The notes under the pieces: generated by a model
Database searches by the model: none
The model's input: only the letters and a program-made list of their open reading frames with translations
What the model was told of the DNA's origin: nothing
Made by a program: the position numbers and the translations under genes
Part shown: piece by piece, positions 1 through 7,521 of the stretch
How the letters are laid out: every line of letters starts with the position of its first letter
Position numbering within the stretch: position 1 is the stretch's first letter
DNA from: Larix sibirica
Lineage: Eukaryota; Streptophyta; Pinopsida; Pinales; Pinaceae
Assembly (NCBI GenBank): GCA_004151065.3
Contig: NWUY0300013549.1
Location: 10,400-20,743 of the forward strand
DNA: 10,344 nt
Direction of reading: 5' to 3'

Positions 1-1764
1 CGCAACCATAGTCTTTATTGCTTCGAGATTCTGCACAAGGCTTGCTTGTGCCTCTTCTTGTTTGGCTTGCTTCGCAGCAAGCGTGTCTTCCCAGTACTCA
101 TGGACCTTAACTGCGATGCTCTTGCAGTCGTCTTCATCAGTATTGGACTTTAGCGTTGGCTTAGTGCATTTCTTCTTTTTCCGGTGTACCTTGCTGATCC
201 CGGACTTTGTCACTTTCCTTTTTCCTTTATCCTGGCCTTCAGCCTGATCCTGCGGAGTCCATTCTTCCTCTTCAATTGTTGTGCCATTTTATTTTTCCAT
301 GTTTGCATCCTTGTCTTACATGGAAGTGGACTTGACCTCGACTAGTTGGCCCACCTTCCATTCTGTTGGCCATTATTCCATCATCTGTTCTATTTTCTTA
401 GCATCCAGCTGATAGAATCCTAGATACCATAGCTCGGTGTTTGTATAATCCCTTGGCTGAATGTACATAGCATGCATATCGGTCCTGAATCTCAGCATTC
501 CTTTGTATTCATTTGTCACCTTCTGTGAGATGCGCAATGTTCTCCAAATCACATTGTGCAGTTGCTCGTAATATGTATAAAACAACTCATTATTGTGTCG
601 TTTCCTAGCGGACTTCGTGTTTTCCCATAAGTTGGAAAAGCGCAATCCCCGACATTCCCCTGTGAAAACTGGAAGGCCTAGGTAGCCAGTCGCCTCTTTC
701 CAGCCGACAAATGCAATTAGAACTAAGAGCCAGCTGTAATGAAATGGACTTCCCATGTCTTGAGTTTCTTGGACAGCTTCCAAGAACTCATTTAGTAGAT
801 ACTTCGCCCAGTTATATGGGGTGCCTTTCTTTGCTTGTGATGCGAGGGGCACTACCGCGGCCGGCACCTCTGCTGGTTGGAATTTCCTCAGCAATTTCCC
901 CGCTAAGATTTGAGCTATGAATCGCGTGGCATCGTCCTTGATAGGGTTTGTATGAAAACCATGTTTTCCCCTCAGCAGGCCAAACTCTTCCTTCATCCTT
1001 AAGGCAAGTTCTTTATCTTGTGTCTTCCTTACAAACTTGTTTGCAGGGTCTGTGCCTCTTTTGTTAAGCAGCGTGATCGAATGTATCAAATTGATATTTA
1101 TATCGATTCTTTGGTCCAACCATAGATAGCCTGAGTGCGTGCAGGAAAACAATGTGCGCACTACTGCAGAAAGTTCTAGGCTCCTACCGAAATGTGGGAT
1201 GCGCAGTAGGTGGAGAAACCCAGACGGTTCAAGCGCTTTGAGCGAATCCTGCACAAGCAGAATTTCAACGTCGGATTGGTCATCATCTTGGCGACGCATA
1301 TACTAGTCCGGTGGAATCTATAGGTATGTCTTTTGCTTGGACTAACTTCCTTCTAGCAAGTCATAATCTTCAAACTTGCAATCCTCCAATTTCCCTAGAA
1401 GGTTTCCTTCAATCTTCACCTGACTCGAGATGGGCAACAGCGGAATCTCGTAAACAAAATTTTTGTCAAGGTTGAAAATTGGTGCATCATCCTGTCCTGG
1501 TGGGATATATTCATGGACAAGATGAATTGGCCACTCACGAGGTTAGATTGTGGGTTGTAGCTATGGTGCATTTGATTCCTTCAACCCCTCCTACTCTGTC
1601 GCTGGGTGCTTATTTGTTTTCATCTCTGTGGCATGCCTTATAGAGATTCGGGATGAGGCGCCCTTATCCGGTGCAGGTTTCTGGGAAGGTGTCAACATTA
1701 CTCCCTGCAAACCGGATTGCTTGAATATTTTTAAAACTTTTTCAATGGTGATTGGTTCGCTCAT
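1..1764 (-). pseudogene. decayed long gene of unknown function, 5' part (runs off window)
   Basis: Reading the minus strand from an ATG at 1764-1762 (start MSEPITIEKVLKIF), a single frame can be followed for 588 codons to the window edge with no frameshift. It is broken by nine stops: TAG at 1591-1593, 1561-1563, 1342-1344, 1318-1320 and 1303-1305, and TAA at 1543-1545, 373-375, 316-318 and 289-291. The longest open stretch is 1299-373. The text between stops stays protein-like: a hydrophobic patch near codons 335-360 (HYSWLLVLIAFVGW), a Lys/Arg-rich patch near codons 515-535 (HRKKKKCTK) that could be a nuclear localisation signal, and an Ala/Gln/Glu-rich helical end. I recognise no catalytic domain. 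It resembles, from memory, a repetitive uncharacterised family in gymnosperm assemblies. It may be an accessory ORF of a retroelement. Product function is unknown. Confidence 0.72.
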
Positions 1765-1864
1765 TCACTTGTAGAATGCTCGGCTTTCTAACTATTAAAG
1801 CTCTGGACTCACACACAGACAAGATAGAAATTCACGGTAAAACCCACAAGTGCTTAGCTGATGA

Positions 1865-1874
1865 CTATTTATAG
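1865..1874 (-). promoter_or_regulatory. TATA box of the minus-strand gene
   Basis: On the minus strand the sequence reads CTATAAATAG, a near-ideal plant TATA box. It lies about 100 nt upstream of the ATG at 1764, which leaves room for a start site ~30 nt downstream and a 5' leader of about 70 nt without any intervening ATG that I can see before the gene's own ATG. This supports 1764 as the original start codon. That the promoter is still active is not implied. Confidence 0.55.
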
Positions 1875-1935
1875 ATGCTACTAGCCTAGAACGTGTTGAT
1901 TAACCGTTACTGGATCATTCAATGTGTTGTCCTTC

Positions 1936-1962
1936 GGCCAGATCTCCCCTTAGATCTCGGTC
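1936..1962 (-). repeat. upstream motif, copy 1
   Basis: On the plus strand this copy starts GGCCAGATCTC and ends AGATCTCGGTC. It matches a second copy at 2054-2079 at both ends, with a diverged middle. It lies 60-90 bp upstream of the TATA box at 1865-1874, the usual zone for transcription-factor sites. Each copy contains inner GAGATC/GATCTC dyads. A regulatory role is inferred from position only. Confidence 0.5.
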
Positions 1963-2053
1963 TTTTCCACCAATCATTATATCTGATTCGGTGATGTTTC
2001 TTTAAATGTTTAACATTTCCGGTGCCAGCAGGTTGTTAATTGCCAAGTCTGTT

Positions 2054-2079
2054 GGCCGGATCTCGGTGATATCTCGGTC
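2054..2079 (-). repeat. upstream motif, copy 2
   Basis: On the plus strand this copy starts GGCCGGATCTC and ends ATATCTCGGTC. It is the partner of the copy at 1936-1962, about 118 bp away in direct orientation. The pairing of the two copies upstream of a TATA box is what makes it notable. Confidence 0.5.
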
Positions 2080-2598
2080 ATTTCATTATTTATTATGATC
2101 GAGTGGGAAATATTTTATTTTAATGCGTGACTTTTTTGGTGCCCACATTTTGAATAACGGCTAGCTAACCAGTCGACAATTGTGACAGTTATCTTTTTCC
2201 ATCGGAATGTGCTGGCAGTTCTGAAAAACGATTCTTGTGCGGTTCTTCTGCGCACGTGTGCTTATTCATTTTTAACTCTGCAGCTACTATTCCACTTTAT
2301 GCTTCGCATCACAATTTCTGGGCTATACTTTGCATATGCGCTTCCAACATGCATTTCGCATCCAACTTCCTTCTTGCACTGCGTAGTTCGTATTTCATGG
2401 ATCTTCGTATTGTACCAAGATTGTGTGCAGACTCATGATTCTGTCATTCTTTGTTGATGTATATGTAACTTCGGAATNTAGACTCTCTTCTCTTCTTCGA
2501 TAGGTCTCTGCGCACACAGCTGCAGAGCCTCTTTACAATAGTCTCTCAACAGAGATCAATATTCAACAATAATCCCACACAAAATTAACCCTTTCCCT

Positions 2599-2620
2599 TA
2601 TAAAAAATCCATTTTTTATA
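2599..2620. promoter_or_regulatory. palindromic TATA element in the LTR
   Basis: Two perfect 10-bp arms, TATAAAAAAT (2599-2608) and ATTTTTTATA (2611-2620), are separated by CC. Either strand therefore shows a TATA-like box. On the minus strand CTATAAAAAATGG sits where an LTR promoter is expected, between long U3 and short R-U5. The truncated LTR lacks this part. Confidence 0.5.
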
Positions 2621-2982
2621 GACCGCACCCATAGGTCACATATTTACATTCATGGTGGGCTAAAGAAAAACCCTAAGGTACCCAAAATGGTGCGTTTTCC
2701 CCGCTAACGAACTATGTTATGCTATGGTAGCGACTCATCATCGTGGATGTCCTTCTATGCTGTCACTGGGTTTTGGCATCTTCTGACTGTGCATGGTCAC
2801 GTCACTTTCAGTCATTCTGCTAAGCGAATGCTGACAGGTCACTATCATCCCGTTGTTCCTTCTCTAATGGTTCCATTCATCCAGTCCGCTTAGTGCTTCG
2901 TTTTCTCATGCGACCAGTCGCTTTCCTTCTTTTCCACTCCTTACCCCACCTCTTAGGAATCTCAGAGTATCTTCCCCAAAAT

Positions 2983-2999
2983 AGATCGTCGATCGATCT
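2983..2999. repeat. inverted repeat conserved in both LTR copies (copy A)
   Basis: AGATCG (2983-2988) and CGATCT (2994-2999) form perfect 6-bp arms around a 5-nt spacer. The same arms recur at 4446-4462 in the other LTR, with one spacer change, although the surrounding sequence has diverged. Confidence 0.4.
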
Positions 3000-3213
3000 T
3001 ACCGGAACTTATACTGTTTTTCTTTCGAAAATATTCCATGTTTGATCTTCGTGGAGCTTGGAAGTTCACAGCGCTAGATCTTCACAACATTGTAACTTCG
3101 TAACGTTGTAACTTCGTGGCACTAGATCTTCTACTTTGTCGATGTTGTGTTGTAACTTTGCAGTTTCAAAACTAACTTGCCCAAAAAATACTTGACTTGG
3201 GTCGCTCCCAACA

Positions 3214-3223
3214 TGCCCCTAAC
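3214..3223 (-). other. possible polypurine tract
   Basis: On the minus strand the ten bases directly before the LTR start read GTTAGGGGCA, followed by TGTTGGG. A purine run just upstream of a 3' LTR is where plus-strand DNA priming occurs in LTR retroelements. The run is short and contains two T and one C, so the call rests mostly on position. Confidence 0.35.
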
Positions 3224-3225
3224 AC

Positions 3226-4097
3226 TTACATGTGGCTCGTCCCCGAGCCACTTCCGCTTGGAGGCTTCGGCTGTGCATCATCTAAGGTGCTCAACTTGGC
3301 AGTGAAGTGTTGCAAGGAAGAACCAAGCTCTGCAGCCGTTTTCTTCGTCCCTTGCTCGAAGTCTTTTATAGTCCCCAGCATTTCCTACGAGACTTGTTCC
3401 TGGGCTTGCTCTTTCGTTGTTCCCTTCATAGTATGAAGTTCTACAAACTTCCCATCAACATGCTCCATCAACGAGAGCGCTTCTTCCTTGATGGGCTACA
3501 ACAACAACCTCTCTTTCCCTTAGTTCTTTCAACTCTTTCTGCAACTCTTTTGCCTCCGCAAATTTTTGTATCCTTTGCCTTGGAGGAAAAATTTTCATTT
3601 CCGCATTCACGATGTCAAGCTCCTTCTACCTTTGTCGCAAATCATTTTTCAACTTCTAGAGGTCTAGATCCTCATTCAAACTAGCTAGCACTGTGTTTGC
3701 TTCCTCTAGCATATTTTGGCATCTCGCTACTTCGGCCGAGATGCTGTCTATTTTGGCGTTCACTTCTTCTCTTGGAGCTGCGCGTTTATCTAGGGAGGTG
3801 CTAGGTTGTTGAGCTTCCAAGTCTACGATTTTTCCCTTGTAGGAAATCTCCATGTCAATCATTTTCGTCATAAGGGTTTCCACTCTGGAACCAATCTTAA
3901 TGATGGTGTCCTCGACATTTGGCAATTCTTCGCACTTGTCGATCTTTTCACATACTGTCGATACTATTTCTTTCAGCCTGCGATTCCTTTCTTGAATCTC
4001 GGACAATTCCTTGGTGTTTCAGGCTGATTCCAATTTCACCTCATCAAGGATTTCCCGTAACTGAACATTCTGATCATATGAGGCAATGCCTCTTTCT
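3226..4097 (-). pseudogene. coiled-coil protein tail, decayed, 5' truncated
   Basis: On the minus strand, protein-like text runs from the LTR junction at ~4097 to a TAA at 3226-3228. It is rich in Glu, Lys, Leu, Gln and Asn with heptad-like spacing (for example LKEIVSTVCEKIDKCEE, then a run of LQKELKELRERE), typical of long coiled coils. The C-terminus is Gly/Ser-rich (SGSGTSHM). It is broken by TGA at 4019-4021, TAG at 3656-3658, another TAG ~30 nt further on, a frameshift near 3485-3500 and a later TAG around 3390. The N-terminal part is missing at the truncated LTR. It may be the C-terminal half of the same kind of protein as the one starting at 1764, whose last visible residues also become Glu/Gln/Ala-rich; that link is inferred. 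Function is unknown. Confidence 0.62.
3232..3251. repeat. GC-rich hairpin next to the coding end and LTR
   Basis: GTGGCTCG (3232-3239) pairs perfectly with CGAGCCAC (3244-3251) around a 4-nt TCCC loop. On the minus strand it overlaps the last codons of the coiled-coil frame and lies about 20 nt before the LTR. It could be an RNA stem near the 3' end of the element's coding region. Confidence 0.45.
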
Positions 4098-4098
4098 N

Positions 4099-4675
4099 TC
4101 ACGTCTTTACATTCATGGTGGGATAAAGCAAAACCCTAAGGTACCCAAAATGGTGCGGTTACCCCGCTAACCAAATCTGTTATGCTATGATAGCGACTTC
4201 GTCATCATGGCCACCCTTCTGTGCTGTCTCTGGCTTCTGGCATCTTCTGACTGCGCGTGGTCACGTCTCTTTTAGCCGTTCGTTTGAGCGCATGCCGATA
4301 GGTCGCTTTCACCTCATTGTTCCTTCTCTAATGGTTTCATGCGTTCGGTCCGCTTAGTGCTGCCTTTGCTTGTTTGACCGGTCGCTTTCCCTCTTCACCA
4401 CTCCTTACCCACCTGCCGGGAATCTCAGAGTATCTTCCCAAAAATAGATCGCCGATCGATCTTACCGGAACCTATACCGTTTTCCTTCCAAAATTCTGCC
4501 ATGCTGGATCTTTGCGGAGCTGGCACTTTTTAGAGTTGGATCTTTGTAGCACTGTAACTTCGCAGCGCTAAGCCTTCATAGTGCTGTAACTTCTAATTTG
4601 CTGATGCCATGTTATAAATTCGTAGCTCCAAAACTAACTTGCCCAAAAATGACTTGACTTGGGCCGCGCCCAACA
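4099..4675 (-). repeat. LTR, truncated copy
   Basis: This copy aligns with 2636-3213 over its whole length, for example TTTACATTCATGGTGGG at 4106 versus 2643 and AACTAACTTGCCCAAAAA near both inner ends. It ends in the same CCCAACA. On the minus strand it begins TGTTGGGCGCGG and breaks off before the TATA/R-U5 portion, at an uncalled base (4098). The plus-strand gypsy gag text begins immediately beyond 4675. Confidence 0.7.
4446..4462. repeat. inverted repeat conserved in both LTR copies (copy B)
   Basis: This is the partner of 2983-2999: the same AGATCG and CGATCT arms with spacer CCGAT. Conservation of the arms in two diverged LTRs hints at a U3 protein-binding dyad, though chance survival is possible. 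Confidence 0.4.
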
Positions 4676-5788
4676 AAGCTGATATTCTGAAGGAATTTCA
4701 GAAGTAGAAGTCTAAGTCACAGTGTATTCCGAGGTTAAGGAGATCAAGCAAATAGTTGGTTACTCTATTTGGGACTATGACCGACGAGTCAATATTTTTT
4801 TAGACCGACCGAGTTTTCATATCTTGGATGCGTAGCACCGAGAATGGTTCATCGCGTGTCTGTTGCCACATATCAGAGTTCCACTAACACAAGAAAAGGT
4901 GGAGACTCAGTCAGACACTGTTGAGATTGCAATAAGGTTGGAAGTGACTCTTGGCAGGAAGGTATCGCCAAGAATGGTGCAGGTTCAAACGCAACTTGCT
5001 GCGCTAACCGTGCAACTACAACAATTGTCTACTGGAAAGGCAGTCAGAGAAAATGTATGGTGCAACTTCTGTAGAATAGAAGGCCATCACAAGAATGAAT
5101 GACAAACATTGAACAATTGTATGGGTACAGGTTGGCCTAGTCCTTTTCTTGAGACACCTAAGTTTGACTGGTGAGATATCTGTATAACTTGGGGCCACAC
5201 ACCCCCCAATTTCTCGATGTTGCAAAAGTACTAGAGCTCTATGCATGCACCATTCTGCGATTTCTGCAATTCTGTCGGCCATGACGTGAACAACTATCGT
5301 GCTCTATAATTGATGAAGGAAAGTATAGTGGATGCCCACCGAGTTCAAGGCACAAAAGGAAATAGAACACCTAATCCGAGAGGACAATAGGGAGCAGTAT
5401 GAGGTGGGTTCCAAGGCCGTGGAAGAGGATATGGAGGTGGTGGAAGACAAGTAATTTTCTTTAATTCTGGATATCTAGGTCACTTGGAAAGATTTTGTGC
5501 TTAGTCTCGTGCCCTGTGTGAATAATACCATAGAACAGATCATGAGACAGAGGATTGCCCGAGCCTATTGAAAAAATGGGAAGACAAGAAAGGTTGTTTT
5601 AATATGGTAACCGTCGAACTAAGGAAGGAAAACAATGGAAAGGATCCATCACAAGTAAATATAGTGACTCGAGGAGGAACTTGGACATGTGAAGATGTTT
5701 TTGGAAATTGCAATATTGGAATACCAATATAGCAGAAGGAAAAGAAAGCTACACAGCCTCCACCCAAGTTGAAGCAAAGGACCAGTTG
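4676..5788 (+). pseudogene. gag: gag fragment: capsid end, five CCHC knuckles, Gly/Arg spacer
   Basis: The text opens with late capsid sequence (LKEFQK, then after a frameshift near 4728 IWDYDRR and WFIACLLPHIRVPL), as in plant Ty3/gypsy Gag. Five zinc-knuckle remnants follow with exact CX2CX4HX4C spacing at 5061-5102, 5172-5213, 5256-5297, 5457-5498 and 5517-5558. All five have lost at least one Cys, so none would bind zinc as written. A Gly/Arg-rich RNA-binding spacer (GRGRGYGGGGRQ) lies between knuckles 3 and 4. Stops include 4833 TAG, 5100 TGA, 5172 TGA, 5232 TAG, 5307 TAA, 5388 TAG, 5400 TGA, 5502 TAG, 5523 TAA and 5730 TAG. The role was genomic RNA packaging. The N-terminal half of capsid is absent. 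Confidence 0.82.
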
Positions 5789-6622
5789 TAGATAATGCAT
5801 GAGGCATAGAGAGCGGTTGAGGAAGCTGCGCAGCAAGAAGAGGACCAACGCCAAGATAGGTTGTGAAGAGAAGATCAACTATGTAGACTACGCAAAAAAG
5901 AGGATCACGTAAAAAGATTGTGCGGGGAAGAAATACTGCGTAGCATGCGGGAGGAAGAATTGAGGCAAACTACACAGTGCGAAGCTACAAATCGCAAAGA
6001 GGAACAACATAAAGGGATGTACAAAAGTCAGCAAGAATATCCAGTAAGTACTTTTCTAGGAAGTTGTATGAATATATTGAATGATCCTCGTGCTATCAAT
6101 AAATTAAAAGCTATGCTTGCAAAGTTATTAATGTCTAATGAAGCTGAAGAACCTATTTTTATGTCACTTCCCCAAAGGAATGCGCGCAGGGTGGGAAAGA
6201 AAAGAAGAACTAGAAAGGAGTTTGTGTTGTCCCTTGATCTGGGCGGATTTGAAATGAAAGATGTAATGCTTGACTTAGGGGAAGATGTGAACATTCTTCC
6301 TAAGAAAACTTGGGAGTTGATGGGAAATCCAAAGCTGATGTGGTCTCCCATATAACTCAGATTAGCTAATCAATACAAGGTATTCCCTATAGGAAGGTTG
6401 ACTGATGTGGAAGTAAACATTGATGGAGTAAAGAAAATGGTGGAATTTGAAGCAATTGAGATACTAAAGGATATAGATCCCTACCCAGCACTATTGGGGA
6501 TAGATTGGGCATTTGAGAACAATTCCATTTTGAACTTGAAGCAGAGATGCATGTCCTTTGAATTGGAGGAAATGCGCGTAGTGGCTCCTTTGGATGCCAT
6601 GGAAGGAGAGAGGTACACATAA
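5789..6622 (+). pseudogene. charged linker and aspartic protease domain
   Basis: After a frameshift in ~5740-5790 the frame changes and a very charged Gln/Glu/Arg linker (5810-6030, for example EEAAQQEEDQRQDR) leads into the protease. The longest open stretch is 5918-6355, which a TAA at 6353 separates from the next open piece (to 6622) in the same frame. The active-site triad is at 6272-6280 and reads Asp-Leu-Gly within LDLGEDVNILP, where most retropepsins have Asp-Thr/Ser-Gly. The second half carries the hydrophobic-Gly element ALLGIDWAF (from ~6490). The protease would have cut Gag-Pol into mature proteins. Further stops are 5789 TAG, 5807 TAG, 5864 TGA and 6620 TAA. Confidence 0.8.
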
Positions 6623-7520
6623 GCAGTTAAGGATGACATATGTAGTGATGAGATAGAGAATATATACAATTTTATTGCCATGAAAGAAGATTGAATAAAC
6701 CCCACTATGGATGGAGAGATTGGTTGGTGCAGTGTCTGCTCATTTGATGCTGATTCACAGGATGCAATGGATTGGTGTCATAACCAAATGTATGAGGTGT
6801 CCACAAGGAGATGCATTCGCATTACAAAGTTTGTGCGATGTATTGGGTTAGAGTTGCGCGATCCACTAATGTTCGATGGAATATAGAAAGTAGATACTTT
6901 CATTGAACAAATGCAAACATGAGTTCCAGAGGATCGACAGGTAGAAGCAATGGATGTCGTCACCCGAGGAATGCATGTGTGCTAGTAGAAGACTCATAGA
7001 GAAGAGTTGATAAATTGGGAAACTGTAGAAACATGCATTAAGGAGGGGTTCTAGCATGTTACAGACTTGGAGATTCTTAACATATTCAAGGGAATTGAGA
7101 ACCCCATAGAGCACCTTGATTTTTGTCAGTAGTGATGGAAGATGAAGAGTGTACTGCACAGTCAATGGGTGCACCGATTCTACCATATGTTGTTTGTCAT
7201 ACCACATAGTTGGTATGTTCAGTAGGAAATAAGAAGATAGACCAAAACCTCGGAGAAAGTGTCTATCAAATTTATTGCCACATTCCAGTTTAGTGCTGGA
7301 GATCCGAACTTGGCCAAGGTTCTCCATTGGATCAAGTAGGTTATCTTTGGAAAAACACCATAGTAGGATCTATCGGAGAGGATAGTCTATGCTTACAACC
7401 AGGACTTGGCATGACTGAAAAAACAAATTTAATGTTGGAAAGTCGATAGTAATGAGCCTGATGAAGATGAGGAGCCAACAACATACCGATCAAAGGGACA
7501 ACTGGAAAATGTGTGGTGCA
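6623..7520 (+). pseudogene. gag-like capsid tract between protease and RT
   Basis: This ~300-codon stretch keeps the protease frame. It shows the skeleton of a retrotransposon capsid domain twice. One half is around 6896-7051 (VPEDRQVEAMDV, then two adjacent stops where Trp-Trp would fit, then a Trp and a TCIKEGF end). The other is around 7085-7291 (FKGIENPIEHLDF, then WVHRFYHML, IPHSWYV, and FIATFQF), matching the retrotrans_gag pattern of DPxEHLxxF, a central Trp and a terminal FxxxF. Downstream is an acidic patch (NEPDEDEEP, ~7450). At least 14 stops occur, including tandem TAG-TAG at 6983-6988 and 7361-7366. The domain identity is pattern reading only. Confidence 0.55.
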
Positions 7521-7521
7521 G

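Larger units (their letters stand above)
1875..2451. other. non-coding spacer between LTR and minus-strand gene
   Basis: No convincing coding text was found on either strand here. Apart from the duplicated motif at 1936-1962 and 2054-2079, and an AT-rich stretch around 2085-2130, no feature is clear. On the minus strand the base next to the LTR end (2451 downward) reads AAGAATGACAGAATC, which does not look like a tRNA primer-binding site. Short open stretches on the plus strand at 2182-2457 look like chance frames. Confidence 0.5.
2452..3213 (-). repeat. LTR, complete copy
   Basis: This copy is about 762 bp. On the plus strand it opens TGTTGATG and closes CCCAACA, so the ends form a TGTTG/CAACA inverted repeat. 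The segment 2636-3213 aligns with 4099-4675. The 2452-2635 part has no partner in the window. On the minus strand a TATA signal at 2611-2620 would split it into a long U3 (3213 to ~2620) and a short R-U5, the normal LTR layout. It includes two copies of TTGTAACTTCGT (3090-3101 and 3106-3117) and an uncalled base at 2478. The exact outer end at 2452 is inferred from the TG/CA rule. Confidence 0.68.
2452..4675 (-). mobile_element. truncated LTR retroelement, minus orientation
   Basis: Two direct repeats in the same orientation (2452-3213 and 4099-4675) flank about 0.9 kb containing the end of a coiled-coil reading frame. Read on the minus strand, the order is LTR (3' part missing), coding tail, weak polypurine tract, complete LTR. 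The minus-strand LTR starts TGTTGGG and the full copy ends CATCAACA, giving TG...CA termini. No primer-binding site, protease, RT or integrase lies between them, so the copy is internally deleted and non-autonomous. The flanking 5-mers (TTCTT before 2452, AAGCT after 4675) do not match, so no target-site duplication is seen. The copies differ at very roughly 15-20% of positions by eye, suggesting an old insertion. Confidence 0.7.

Noticed and set aside
62-247. Plus-strand 61-codon open frame
   Set aside because: It is the complement of the minus-strand gene's Lys-rich and Gln/Glu-rich segment.
2440-2451. tRNA primer-binding site next to the complete LTR
   Set aside because: The adjoining bases do not resemble the 3' ends of Met, Asp, Lys or Arg tRNAs as used by plant elements, and this LTR appears to be the 3' one.
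2182-2457. Overlapping plus-strand open frames of 91 and 67 codons
   Set aside because: They are short, Cys/Phe/Leu-rich, without a family match or promoter, and end at the LTR edge by chance.
3307-3684. Plus-strand open frame of 125 codons
   Set aside because: It is antisense to the coiled-coil tail, whose minus-strand text is far more protein-like. The Ser/Phe/Leu-rich composition is what an antisense frame of Glu/Lys-rich coding gives.
4676-4700. Primer-binding site for the plus-strand gypsy element next to the truncated LTR
   Set aside because: Coding text for late capsid starts immediately. The LTR is in the opposite orientation by its TATA position and coding context, so it is not this element's 5' LTR.
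5540-5878. Minus-strand open frame of 112 codons
   Set aside because: It is antisense to gag and its linker; composition is that of a shadow frame with no recognisable motif.
6866-7327. Minus-strand open frame of 153 codons
   Set aside because: It lies opposite the capsid-like tract, whose plus-strand text is continuous with the protease frame. No motif was seen on the minus strand.
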